From positions 62,001 to 126,000 of the forward strand of contig JAHCMI010000005.1 in assembly GCA_019192545.1 (NCBI GenBank): a stretch of DNA of 64,000 nucleotides, given 5' to 3'. Shown here piece after piece: positions 56,782 through 64,000 of the stretch. A program made the translations under genes and the position numbers. Origin of the DNA: Rivularia sp. MS3 (GTDB lineage: Bacteria > Cyanobacteriota > Cyanobacteriia > Cyanobacteriales > Nostocaceae). The notes beneath the pieces are model-generated. The model made no database searches. It was given only the letters and a program-made list of their open reading frames with translations, and was not told the origin of the DNA. Numbering within the stretch: position 1 is the first letter of the stretch; every line of letters starts with the position of its first letter.

Positions 56782-56937
56782 CTATCTATACATTTTGAAG
56801 TCAGTACCCCTTCGTGGAAATATACGTTTAAAAGAAGCACCATTTATAGGAATCAAATTTCCAGAACGTAAGAGACTAATAAATCCAAGACTATCAATAT
56901 AATGTCTGCGATCAATGCCATTTCTGTAATTAAACAT
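56782..56937 (-). CDS. Small 51-aa basic protein with strong ribosome site
   Basis: A frame from ATG 56937 to TAG 56782-56784 encodes 51 residues, MFNYRNGIDRRHYIDSLGFI then a basic C-terminal part (FKRIFPRRGTDFKMYR). A near-ideal AGGAGA ribosome site stands 9 nt before the ATG. A 12-5-12 nt box upstream (56988-57016) is shared with the VMO-I gene. No Gly-Gly leader cleavage site or Cys is present, so it is not an obvious lanthipeptide precursor. I do not recognise the family. It lies 78 bp before the TTG alternative start of the RTX gene and may be co-transcribed with it. Confidence 0.6.
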   Translation of the reverse strand: MFNYRNGIDRRHYIDSLGFISLLRSGNLIPINGASFKRIFPRRGTDFKMYR

Positions 56938-56987
56938 ATTTCTATTTCTCCTAACTTAAATTCTCAATTTTCTTGTCTGTCAATTAC

Positions 56988-57016
56988 TTGGTATTGAAGT
57001 TCAAGCAGTATGCAGG
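56988..57016 (-). promoter_or_regulatory. Shared upstream box, copy A (before the 51-aa gene)
   Basis: Plus-strand TTGGTATTGAAG (56988-56999), 5 nt, GCAGTATGCAGG (57005-57016). Both 12-nt blocks recur identically with the same spacing before the VMO-I gene. It ends 50 bp from the ATG at 56937. It is a promoter, operator or leader RNA element; the sequence does not tell which. Confidence 0.65.
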
Positions 57017-57067
57017 GGTTTCAAATTTTTTGTTTCTGCCCGTCTCTGCAATTTTTGGATTTAATAT

Positions 57068-57733
57068 CTAAAGACGACACCAGGTAAACTCCAAATCGTT
57101 CAACGCTGTATCATCACCGGAACCTTGTGGTGGTTCTACCTTTGCAGCAACTCCACAAATTGCAGATTTATAATAACCTCCTTTCCATTTTCCCCATCTA
57201 CCCCAACCACCGCCGTTTCCTTCTATTCTTTTCCCCCTACTACACCAGAAAGCAACGGAATTCGCAGCAGTATCATCACCACTACGTTGATAACGTTCAA
57301 CTTTGAGTTGGAAGTGAGTTAAAAAATTTCCTCTTCCCCGACAGCTAACTCCTTCTCTCCAACTGCCCCAATGTCCCGGATGTGGACTAACACGACCGGC
57401 ATATCTGCCATTCGGGTAACGACAGTAAAGCGCGATCGCATTCAAAGCAGTATCGTCACCGCGACCGATTGATGGTTCTACTCTCATGGTGTATCCAGCA
57501 GCATAAGAACCAGAAGGACAGTAAACAGGTCGAGACCAGCTTCCCCAACTACCACCAATACCCGAAGTAACTCTTCGTGTTTTGTCATTACGGACATTTT
57601 TTGCTACTGCTTGCGTTTGTACAAGTTGAATACCTTTATCCCCTAGCTTGATATCTGTAGTCATCGCAAATGATGCACAAGCTAAGGTAGAAAGTGATGC
57701 TAAAGAAAAGGCTACAAGCTTAATTTTTTTCAT
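57068..57733 (-). CDS. Secreted VMO-I-fold (vitelline membrane outer layer I-like) protein
   Basis: The 221-residue protein has a signal peptide (KLVAFSLASLSTLACASFAM) and then three repeats of a beta-prism motif. Each contains a W-G-x-W stretch, a Cys and GDDTALN/GDDTAAN: SWGSWSRPVYCPSGSYAAGY with RGDDTALNAIALYC; GHWGSWREGVSCRGRG with SGDDTAANSVAFWC; WGRWGKWKGGYYKSAICG with SGDDTALNDLEFTWC. The three-fold repeat with paired Cys is characteristic of the VMO-I family, best known from bird egg membranes and found in some bacteria. It may bind carbohydrates. Its AAAGGA ribosome site and the upstream 12-5-12 box support expression. The neighbours are secretion genes. Confidence 0.85.
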   Translation of the reverse strand: MKKIKLVAFSLASLSTLACASFAMTTDIKLGDKGIQLVQTQAVAKNVRNDKTRRVTSGIGGSWGSWSRPVYCPSGSYAAGYTMRVEPSIGRGDDTALNAIALYCRYPNGRYAGRVSPHPGHWGSWREGVSCRGRGNFLTHFQLKVERYQRSGDDTAANSVAFWCSRGKRIEGNGGGWGRWGKWKGGYYKSAICGVAAKVEPPQGSGDDTALNDLEFTWCRL

Positions 57734-58123
57734 TACTCAATCCTTTAATTATCTTCTGTTTATCAGTTGGTATTGAAGATAAGGCAGTATGCAGGTGTAG
57801 TGATTTTTTTTGCAGAATATTGTGCGAATAAAATTATTTACTTATCTCGCACCTAAGATTAAATCTGTGTGAAGCTGCATCAAATCAGCTTTACTATCGA
57901 AGAGTGAAGCTAATTAAAAGGCGTTAGTAAATTAGAATATGGTTTGTCTTTCTTACAGCACTTTACAGGTAAACGAGGTACATTTCCCTGACCGCAGGTT
58001 TCTTTATGATGGGTGTATATAGCGCTTTTGTGTGTGTTGAATCCAATAGATTTCGGGGAATCGTTGGGCAAATGATATATTTAAGGTTTGGCAATAGCTG
58101 CCTAATATGATGTCAAATTAATC
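57734..58123. other. Intergenic region upstream of the VMO-I gene
   Basis: Apart from box copy B (57767-57795), no gene or terminator is evident in this 390-bp gap. It separates the HlyD gene from the VMO-I gene on the same strand, so the VMO-I gene probably has its own promoter here. Confidence 0.5.
57767..57795 (-). promoter_or_regulatory. Shared upstream box, copy B (before the VMO-I gene)
   Basis: Plus-strand TTGGTATTGAAG (57767-57778), 5 nt, GCAGTATGCAGG (57784-57795), identical in both blocks to copy A at 56988-57016. It ends 33 bp from the VMO-I start codon. The conserved spacing argues for one protein or RNA element controlling both small exported-type genes. Confidence 0.65.
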
Positions 58124-59602
58124 TTAAAAATCAACAACCAATCTAGCCTTCCTGAGTAAGAACTGCATTACAGTTTCTTCACGGGTAATAATATCAGCCC
58201 TAACTTCCATTCCTAACTGTATGGGACATTGATTTTTACCTTTGCCCAAAACCATTTTCTCTGGTTTGATAGTTACTTCGTAGAAAGCATTAGTATTAGG
58301 TATGGATGCATTTATTCTATTCTTTTGAGGAGCAACTGCATCTGGAGAAATCGCCTGTACCTTGCCGTTGAGAATACCATAATCTGGGAAAGGACAAGCA
58401 TTTACCCGCATTTGAACTTTTTGGTCAATTTGTAATTTACTTTTGTCTTCAGATGCAACACTTGCTTTAACAACCTTGGGAGCATGAGTAGGAACAATTT
58501 GTGCTACTTCTTCCCCTAAACGCAGGGTTTGCCCTGGGTTTCGCAAATTAAGTTGAGAAATAATTCCGTCGGCAGTAGCAGTAATAGTAGTCTGATTCAA
58601 TTCTATTTGCACTTGCTGGAGTTCTCTTTGATGCCGCTCTAACTGTTTTTCAATTTCAATACGCTGCTTAATCAATGCTTGAAGTTCTTTTTCCAAAGTT
58701 GCCATATTGCTTTCCCCGGCAGCTTTTTCTCGAGCAATATGCTGTAGAGCAATTTCTACTGCGGCATTACTAGGATTTAAAGCTGTTTGGACACGTTTTT
58801 TTCTGGCAATGGCGGCAGATACGGCTTGTTGCAACCGCTCAATCTTTGCTTTGTGCATCTCTACTGCTGCTTGTTGGGCTTTTACTGCCTGTTGTTGTTG
58901 CTCGGTAGCTAGTTGCACTTCTTCCAATTGATTTTTTGATAGCGCTCCTTTCTGAGCTACACTTTCATACCGATTCTTTTTCGATGCGGCTACACCTAAA
59001 GCTGCTTCAGTAGCATGAAGATTTGCCTGTACGCTTTTTAACTCTACCCGAGCAGTTTTTAATTCCTCTTGAGCCATTTTGATATGGGCATCAGCTTCTT
59101 GAACTTCAGCAGCAGTAGTAATTTGCTTGTCTCGATATTCCCGACGGCGAGCATTTAACTCTGCTTTAGCTGTAGTAATATTACGGTTAATTCGGTCAGT
59201 TTCAGCTTTAATTTGATTATTAAGGGCGTGAATCTGAGCATTAATTTGTACTAGCTGTAATTTAGTTTCTTGAATGTTAGTTTGCAATTGGCTTTTCTTG
59301 GTTTGCAAGCGGGAATCATCAATTGTGGCGATCGCATCTCCTTTTTTCACCACTTGATTTTGTTTGACGAAAATATGCACAATCTGTCCTTCAGCTAATC
59401 CTTGCACAATACGTAATTCACCTACTGGGCGGATAACTGCTTGCCCTCTGACTGTTGTTTTATATTGAGTTACTGCTGCAACTGGAACAGTTAATCCGAC
59501 AACGGAAAGTATAAATAGTCCGCCCCAGGTAGTCCAACGGCTAATTGGTGGAAGAAATTCGCTGGTTTGAACTGTTGGTAAAAAATCTGTGTTATTAACC
59601 AT
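58124..59602 (-). CDS. HlyD-family membrane fusion protein (type I secretion adaptor)
   Basis: The 492-residue protein has one N-terminal TM helix (about 25-45, WGGLFILSVVGLTVPVAAVT), a lipoyl-like half domain (GELRIVQGLAEGQIVHIFVKQN, VVKKGDAIATID), a long coiled coil (about 95-330) and a second half (TTITATADGIISQLNLRNPGQTL, GEEVAQIVPTHAPKVVKASV). These adaptors connect an inner-membrane ABC exporter to an outer-membrane TolC-like channel. The ABC gene lies directly upstream with a 193-bp AT-rich gap. The long coiled coil is usual for Gram-negative type I systems. No tolC gene is in the window. Confidence 0.92.
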   Translation of the reverse strand: MVNNTDFLPTVQTSEFLPPISRWTTWGGLFILSVVGLTVPVAAVTQYKTTVRGQAVIRPVGELRIVQGLAEGQIVHIFVKQNQVVKKGDAIATIDDSRLQTKKSQLQTNIQETKLQLVQINAQIHALNNQIKAETDRINRNITTAKAELNARRREYRDKQITTAAEVQEADAHIKMAQEELKTARVELKSVQANLHATEAALGVAASKKNRYESVAQKGALSKNQLEEVQLATEQQQQAVKAQQAAVEMHKAKIERLQQAVSAAIARKKRVQTALNPSNAAVEIALQHIAREKAAGESNMATLEKELQALIKQRIEIEKQLERHQRELQQVQIELNQTTITATADGIISQLNLRNPGQTLRLGEEVAQIVPTHAPKVVKASVASEDKSKLQIDQKVQMRVNACPFPDYGILNGKVQAISPDAVAPQKNRINASIPNTNAFYEVTIKPEKMVLGKGKNQCPIQLGMEVRADIITREETVMQFLLRKARLVVDF

Positions 59603-59795
59603 AATTGAATATTATTTAATATTATTTAATATATATAAAATGTATTAAACGTAGAGAAAAACAATATTTTTTTTAAAATACAAGTAATTGAATATTTAAG
59701 TATCAATGAATATCAGGTTTTTGCGTAAAATTGTCAATTTGATGATTCCGTTTATAATCTTGCGTTTGTGTTACGCACCCTAGAATAAATATATA

Positions 59796-62018
59796 TCATT
59801 TTGCATGAGTTATATTACCATTTAAGTTAACAGAATAAGATGCTAATGCCAATGTATTACGTGATGGAACAATATCATCTAAAAAATCTAAATGTTCGCC
59901 GGGTATTTGAGATAATTCTTTTGGTGTACCTTGAATTTTTAACTGTCCATTTTCTAAAAATACAATCCAATCTGCCCGCTGGATAACTTTAGGACGGTGG
60001 CTAATTAAAATCGTAGTTTTACCGTGGCGATGGTATAAAAGTCTATCTAGTACTTGCGCTTCGCTTACTGGGTCGAGTGCCCCTGTAGATTCGTCTAAAA
60101 TTAAGATAGGTGGTTCTGTGACTATCGCTCTGGCTATAGCTAATCTTTGCCTTTGCCCGCCGGAAAGATTCGCACCAAATTCTCCCAATACGGTTTGGTA
60201 TTTATCGGGTAGTTTACTAATAAATTCATCTGCGCCGGTAATTTGACAAGCTTCTACAATACTTTCAAAACTTACTTGTGGATTGCCTAAGCGAAAATTA
60301 TCTACAATCGAACGACTCCAGAAGTGAGCATCTTGGGGAACTAATACTACCTGTTGTCGCAAACAATCGAGTAATAAGTCTTGCTGATTGTAAATTCCAA
60401 AGCGAATATTCCCAGACTGGGGTTGGTACAAAGCGGTAATCATTTTAGCTAAGGTACTTTTACCACAGCCAGATTTACCAATCAAAGCAGTTACTTTACC
60501 GCCGGGAATAGTTAAAGAAAAATCTTGCAGCAAGTCTGTTCTACCAAGGTGATGAAAATTAAGATTAGTGCAATTAATGTCTAGATTATCCTTGATATTT
60601 ACCCAGGGTTTTTGACTATTATCTGTGGTTTCTGGAGTAGAATCGATAACTTCTGTTAAGCGCTGAGTTGCTGTTTTGGTACGAGTAAATTCATCAACAA
60701 AACCGATAATAGTAGTAATGAATTGATTAAAGTTACCGTTCATAGCGTTGAATGCTAGAAGCATACCGATAGTTAATTCCTGTTGAATCACTAAGGTACT
60801 GCCAAACCACAGCAGAAAGATACTGCCAATACTGGAAACGAAATTAGAAAAAACACCGTTAATAATACCAATTTGGATTGTACCAAAGGTAAAATTAGCA
60901 AGGCGACCGAAACGACTTTGGAATTCTTGCCAGAATTGAGGAGCAGCAGTGGTAGTCTTCAAAGTCATAGCTCCTTTGAACGTTTCAACAAGAACACCTT
61001 TGTTTTCAGCGTCTAACACCATCAAGCTGCGAGTTTTCTGCTGTAAAGCCGGTAAAAAAACTACTGTAGAGACACTCATAATTATCGCGATCGCACTAGC
61101 AGCAGCGGTAAGTTTCGGGCTATAAAACAGCATTAAGCCCAAAGAGATTAAAGCAATAAAAAATTTACTAGGAAGATTGATAACTGTTTGAGCAACTAAT
61201 TTGTTAATCTCTTGAATATCTTCCAAACGACTAACAATTTCACCACTACGACGAGATTCATAATATTTCAAAGGTAAGCGCAGAATTTGCCTGCCAAATT
61301 CGAGAATTAGCCCCAACTCTAAACGTTGAGCAAAATGAGCAATCAAATTAGACTGCACCAATTGTAAGCTACTGCTGACTAAATGCATTACGCACACAGC
61401 AATCGCTACTTGAGCAAGCAACTGAGTATCGCCGCGAACCAACACATCATCAGTAAGAATTTGAATCAAAAAGGGAGAAGCAAGAGAAAGTAAACCCAAA
61501 ACTAAGTTAATTACCAAAGTTTGAATAATCTGAGCGCGGTAAGGTAACACGCGCTTTAAAAACCTCGCTATACCTCCAACTCGATGTTTTTCGTCTGTTT
61601 GAGCAGAAAAACGAACTGAATCTGGTTCTAAAAGCAGCATTACTCCATCCATCCATGCTTCCAGCAACCATTTTTTATCCAAATAGCGAATGCCAATAGC
61701 AGGATCGGCGATCGCGTATTTTTTGCCCCGTTTACCATACAATACAACCCAGTGATAGCCTTTCCAATGAATAATTGCTGGTAGAGGTAAAGCTTGTTTT
61801 TCAATAGTTTTCAAACTGGCTTTGACTCCCCGAGCATTAAAACCCAAGGTTTCGGCTCCCTGCTTCAAACCTAGTAAAGTAGTTCCTTGTTGTCTGGTTC
61901 CTACAGCTTCTCGGAGATGGTTGATAGTGAAGTTACGACCGTAATATTTAGCAATAGAAGCCAAACAAGCCGCACCGCAGTCTTCTTCATTATGTTGTAA
62001 AACAATAGAGTATCTCAC
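59796..62018 (-). CDS. C39-peptidase-containing ABC exporter (PCAT/LanT type)
   Basis: A GTG at 62018 is preferred as start. The frame extends to 62087, but the extra 23 codons lie in a repeated segment (62019-62063). The ~740-residue protein begins with a C39 peptidase domain: QHNEEDCGAACLASIAKYY with catalytic Cys14, HWVVLYG with the His and IADPAIG with the Asp. Six-helix transmembrane domain (about 165-450) and ABC ATPase follow, with Walker A GKSGCGKST, signature LSGGQRQRLAIARAI and Walker B ILILDEST. Such exporters cleave Gly-Gly leader peptides and export them. The LanM-type gene upstream suggests lanthipeptide export; the RTX protein may be another client. Confidence 0.93.
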   Translation of the reverse strand: MRYSIVLQHNEEDCGAACLASIAKYYGRNFTINHLREAVGTRQQGTTLLGLKQGAETLGFNARGVKASLKTIEKQALPLPAIIHWKGYHWVVLYGKRGKKYAIADPAIGIRYLDKKWLLEAWMDGVMLLLEPDSVRFSAQTDEKHRVGGIARFLKRVLPYRAQIIQTLVINLVLGLLSLASPFLIQILTDDVLVRGDTQLLAQVAIAVCVMHLVSSSLQLVQSNLIAHFAQRLELGLILEFGRQILRLPLKYYESRRSGEIVSRLEDIQEINKLVAQTVINLPSKFFIALISLGLMLFYSPKLTAAASAIAIIMSVSTVVFLPALQQKTRSLMVLDAENKGVLVETFKGAMTLKTTTAAPQFWQEFQSRFGRLANFTFGTIQIGIINGVFSNFVSSIGSIFLLWFGSTLVIQQELTIGMLLAFNAMNGNFNQFITTIIGFVDEFTRTKTATQRLTEVIDSTPETTDNSQKPWVNIKDNLDINCTNLNFHHLGRTDLLQDFSLTIPGGKVTALIGKSGCGKSTLAKMITALYQPQSGNIRFGIYNQQDLLLDCLRQQVVLVPQDAHFWSRSIVDNFRLGNPQVSFESIVEACQITGADEFISKLPDKYQTVLGEFGANLSGGQRQRLAIARAIVTEPPILILDESTGALDPVSEAQVLDRLLYHRHGKTTILISHRPKVIQRADWIVFLENGQLKIQGTPKELSQIPGEHLDFLDDIVPSRNTLALASYSVNLNGNITHAK

Positions 62019-62237
62019 TTGTATGTTTCTGGTATTTAAATAGTTGTTAGTTGTTAGTTGGTGAAACACTGCGTTGCGGAGGAACACGACCGTTGTAGCA
62101 AGTGTTGAACCCGAAGGGTAGTTGGTAATTGTTCAGGGGTAGGTTGGGTTGGAGCGCGTAAGCGTTGCGAAGCAATAGGTCGCAAAACCCAACTTGTATA
62201 TTTTCGGTATTTAAATAGTTGTTAGTTGATAATTGGT
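62019..62237. repeat. Direct repeat pair flanking an AACCCAAC repeat before the exporter gene
   Basis: ACTTGTATGTTTCTGGTATT plus TAAATAGTTGTTAGTTG (about 62018-62060) is nearly repeated at about 62192-62234. Between them is a GTAGGTTGGGTT...CAAAACCCAAC intergenic repeat unit (62142-62192). The pattern looks like a repeat insertion with duplication of the sequence at the 5' end of the exporter gene, and it explains the spurious N-terminal extension of that frame. Confidence 0.65.
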
Positions 62238-62330
62238 AATTGAGAATTATCAAGGCGAATGGGTCTAAAACCCCACTGTCTATACGTTGCTAGTAATTGG
62301 TTGGGGTTAAATACCAGCACCGTCTTACCT

Positions 62331-62365
62331 CTCCCTCACTCCCTCACTCCCTCACTCCCTCCCTC
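62331..62365. repeat. CTCCCTCA octanucleotide microsatellite
   Basis: Three exact CTCCCTCA units and a variant (CTCCCTCC) run from 62331. They encode the last codons of the LanM cyclase frame (GGSEGVRE and stop), so this C-terminus may vary in length among strains by slippage. Confidence 0.85.
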
Positions 62366-63712
62366 TTTATTCGGCTTCGGTGGCTCGATTGCTAATACTG
62401 AGGGAACGCGCTCTGGTGCAGCTAAACGCAATAATTGATAACCGATTCCTGCAAGCCCAGTCATTAAACCGGGAGTTTCCACGCCTAAAGGAACTCCACA
62501 AAGCCAGCCATGCTGTTGGATACTTTCGAGAATAATGGCAGCAAGATGGTTAACATCAGTTTTATATTGGCAGTCGTCGAGAATTTGACTCGCTTTTAAC
62601 AACAATTCTAAGTTGCCTAAGTCGCCGTGACATAAGGAATGATTGCCACCGAACCCATTAGCTAAGGTTGTATGCAGGGCGGTATTAATTTCGGCACTAG
62701 TTTTTGTATCATCCAAGTAAGGTAGAGAAAGCAAGCGAGCTAATCCAATTCCTGGTGCGCCGTGACACCATGCGGTCATACAATTGTGTTGATTATTATT
62801 ATTGTTTTCTGCCAAAACTGTATCAGTAAAATCACGTAAATCCAACCAATTACCAGCTTGAGGAAGGAAAAGACTGCGCTCATAGTTAATGGCTTCAAGA
62901 GCAGCTATGCGGAAGCGTTTCTCTTGTGTTGAAGCAGATAATTCTAATAAAGACCAAGCAATTCCAGCTGCACCGTGAGCAAAACCTGTCAGAGGTTTAG
63001 TTGCTGAATTTGGTATCAGCCAACCAATTCCTTGAGGCATTTTTTGAGCTTGAGCAATTAGGCGATCGCCGCATTGAATAGCTGTAGCTAGTGTAGATTG
63101 CGAAGGATTACATTTATAAAGATTGAGCAAACTGAAAATGCAGCCAGCAGCACCAGCAATAATATCTAAGTGTTCATCTTGTTCGATTAAAGGTGGCAGA
63201 AGCTTGACTAACTCTTGGGCTTCTTCGAGTAAAGCTGGTTCATCCCATAGCTGACTTAAATGAGTTAAGGTGTAAATTAAACCTCCCCAACCGTTAAATA
63301 TACCAATAGACTTAAGAGATGATTTACTGCTTTTGATATGACGGCGAAGAGTTACTAATGCAGCTTGAGCTAAAGATTTGTAGCGCTTTTCTTGGGTAAT
63401 GCTTCCCAAATAAGCCAAAAATAAAGTAATTCCTCCTAAACCATCGTAAAAATCAACTCCCAAAGATACAAGAGACCAGTAACCTTTATTTGTTTGCGTC
63501 AAACCTATCCAGGTAGCGTCATCTTCACCTTTTAGTGCCAATTCTTCTAAACGATTTCCTACTGCTTTAGCTGCTGTCAAAAGTTGCTTAGAATTGACTT
63601 TGTTTTGAGGTTGAGTTGGAACATAGGTGGGGAAATAAACTTGTTCTGAAGACATTGCCACCGTAGCAAGGGAAGACTCAATTAAACGAATTTGTTTGTA
63701 GTGCAAGGTCAT
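62336..63712 (-). pseudogene. lanM-like: LanM-type lanthionine synthetase, C-terminal cyclase part (split by frameshift)
   Basis: The 458-residue frame holds a LanC-like cyclase: SLGVDFYDGLGGITLFLAYL, GIFNGWGGLIYTLTHLSQLW, GFAHGAAGIAWSLLELS. The zinc-ligand motifs WCHGAPGIGLARL and LCHGDLGNLELLL, and GLMTGLAGIGYQLLRLA, complete the seven-helix toroid. The Cys, Cys-His ligands look intact. The dehydratase-side C-terminus lies in a different frame at 63678-64000, and homology passes from one frame to the other near 63690-63700 (LSKNDLALQ to IRLIESSLATVAM). The ATG at 63712 is therefore internal. Either a frameshift has broken the gene, the protein is made as two chains, or there is a sequence error. 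LanM enzymes dehydrate Ser/Thr and form thioether rings in a precursor peptide, which I could not find in the window. Confidence 0.82.
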
Positions 63713-64000
63713 TTTTGCTAAGTTGCTGCAAGCGATTTCTCGCCAAAGTCATACCCGATTCATCAAAGAAATTAGCAATTTGTTTACCAGAGCTAGTGAA
63801 TAAATCGCGAGAATAGGGGCGTGTAGTAAACATGGGCACATCGCCTTGCCATAAATCTTCACACTCGGCACGAATAACTTGAGCGACATCGGGCTTAGGT
63901 TCAACACCCAACCAAAGACGGTCAAAAAATTGGTCTCGCTTCAGAGCATCGCGCAATAAATCGGGATGAAAACTTTCGGCTAGCAAAGAAGCGTAGAGTC
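63678..64000 (-). pseudogene. lanM-like: LanM-type synthetase, end of the dehydratase domain (runs off window)
   Basis: The frame is open at the right edge and ends TGA at 63678. The visible ~107 residues (LYASLLAESFHPDLLRDALK, FDRLWLGVEPKPDVAQVI, RAECEDLWQGDVPMFTTRPYSR, MTLARNRLQQLSKNDLALQ) match the C-terminal part of LanM dehydratase domains, just before the cyclase. It overlaps the cyclase frame by 35 bp and should be joined to it in an intact gene. The catalytic dehydratase region lies outside the window. Confidence 0.8.

Noticed and set aside
62047-62253. 68-codon minus-strand frame considered as a lanthipeptide precursor
   Set aside because: It lies on the duplicated repeat segment and an AACCCAAC repeat, has no GG/GA leader motif, and merely copies the false N-terminus of the exporter frame.
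62331-62365. Possible CRISPR-like array (CTCCCTCA repeats)
   Set aside because: Units are 8 bp without spacers, so this is a microsatellite. No CRISPR array or cas gene was seen in the window.

Overview
The window looks like chromosome of a heterocyst-forming, filamentous cyanobacterium. It has GCGATCGC (HIP1) octamers (for example 3082-3089), the nif genes of a diazotroph split in the manner of developmentally excised DNA elements, cyanobacteria-typical families (DUF1822, DUF928, CHAT, POTRA/ShlB), and many short palindromic intergenic repeats. All calls were made by reading the sequence. No database search was run.

Layout. (1) 1-1600, minus strand: a broken nif region. From right to left it holds the C-terminal half of nifH (1106-1582, with homology to 1594), the first ~79 codons of nifD (711-962), and the N-terminal 204 residues of an XisA/XisC-like tyrosine recombinase (1-613, running off the edge). 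nifD is cut between its first two P-cluster cysteines. nifH is cut at its second 4Fe-4S cysteine codon. The missing halves are not in the window. (2) 2014-3753: an exported TPR protein. (3) 3848-40410: a large contractile injection system (CIS) locus of the eCIS / thylakoid-CIS type. It encodes sheath, three tube-like proteins, a tail-assembly chaperone-like protein, Cis7-like hub adaptor, VgrG spike, PAAR tip, gp25, gp6/J and tail-I baseplate proteins, tail terminator (DUF4255) and AAA+ ATPase. It also holds a 1631-aa DUF4157 cargo protein, a shorter cargo-like protein with the same leader, HEAT and YbjN-like candidate partners, a pseudokinase-TM-binding-protein fusion, and two single-TM Ig-like proteins (one with a WD40 propeller). 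(4) 41177-52191: a DUF1822 / CHAT-NACHT / TpsB (FhaC-like) / CHAT-TPR / DUF928 cluster. (5) 52481-64000, minus strand: a type I secretion and lanthipeptide-like block. It contains a LanM-type synthetase split by a frameshift, a C39-peptidase ABC exporter, an HlyD adaptor, a VMO-I-fold secreted protein, a 51-aa small gene and a 1407-residue-frame RTX protein.

How it fits together. The CIS genes give a complete tube, sheath, spike, baseplate, cap and disassembly set, so a functional contractile device is plausible. The leader-bearing proteins next to the spike and baseplate genes are the candidate payloads. The most interesting hypothesis is positional. The interrupted nifH end faces the whole CIS locus, so the CIS, and perhaps everything to the right edge, could lie on a very large nifH excision element removed when heterocysts form. 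The right end of such an element is outside the window, so this is a prediction and not an observation.

Smaller original signals: a 12-5-12 nt box shared by the VMO-I gene and the 51-aa gene; a helical motif shared by a 48-aa CIS ORF and the tail of the 926-aa CIS protein; a 75-bp duplicated HEAT-gene segment; an orphan HicB with a frameshifted C-terminus.
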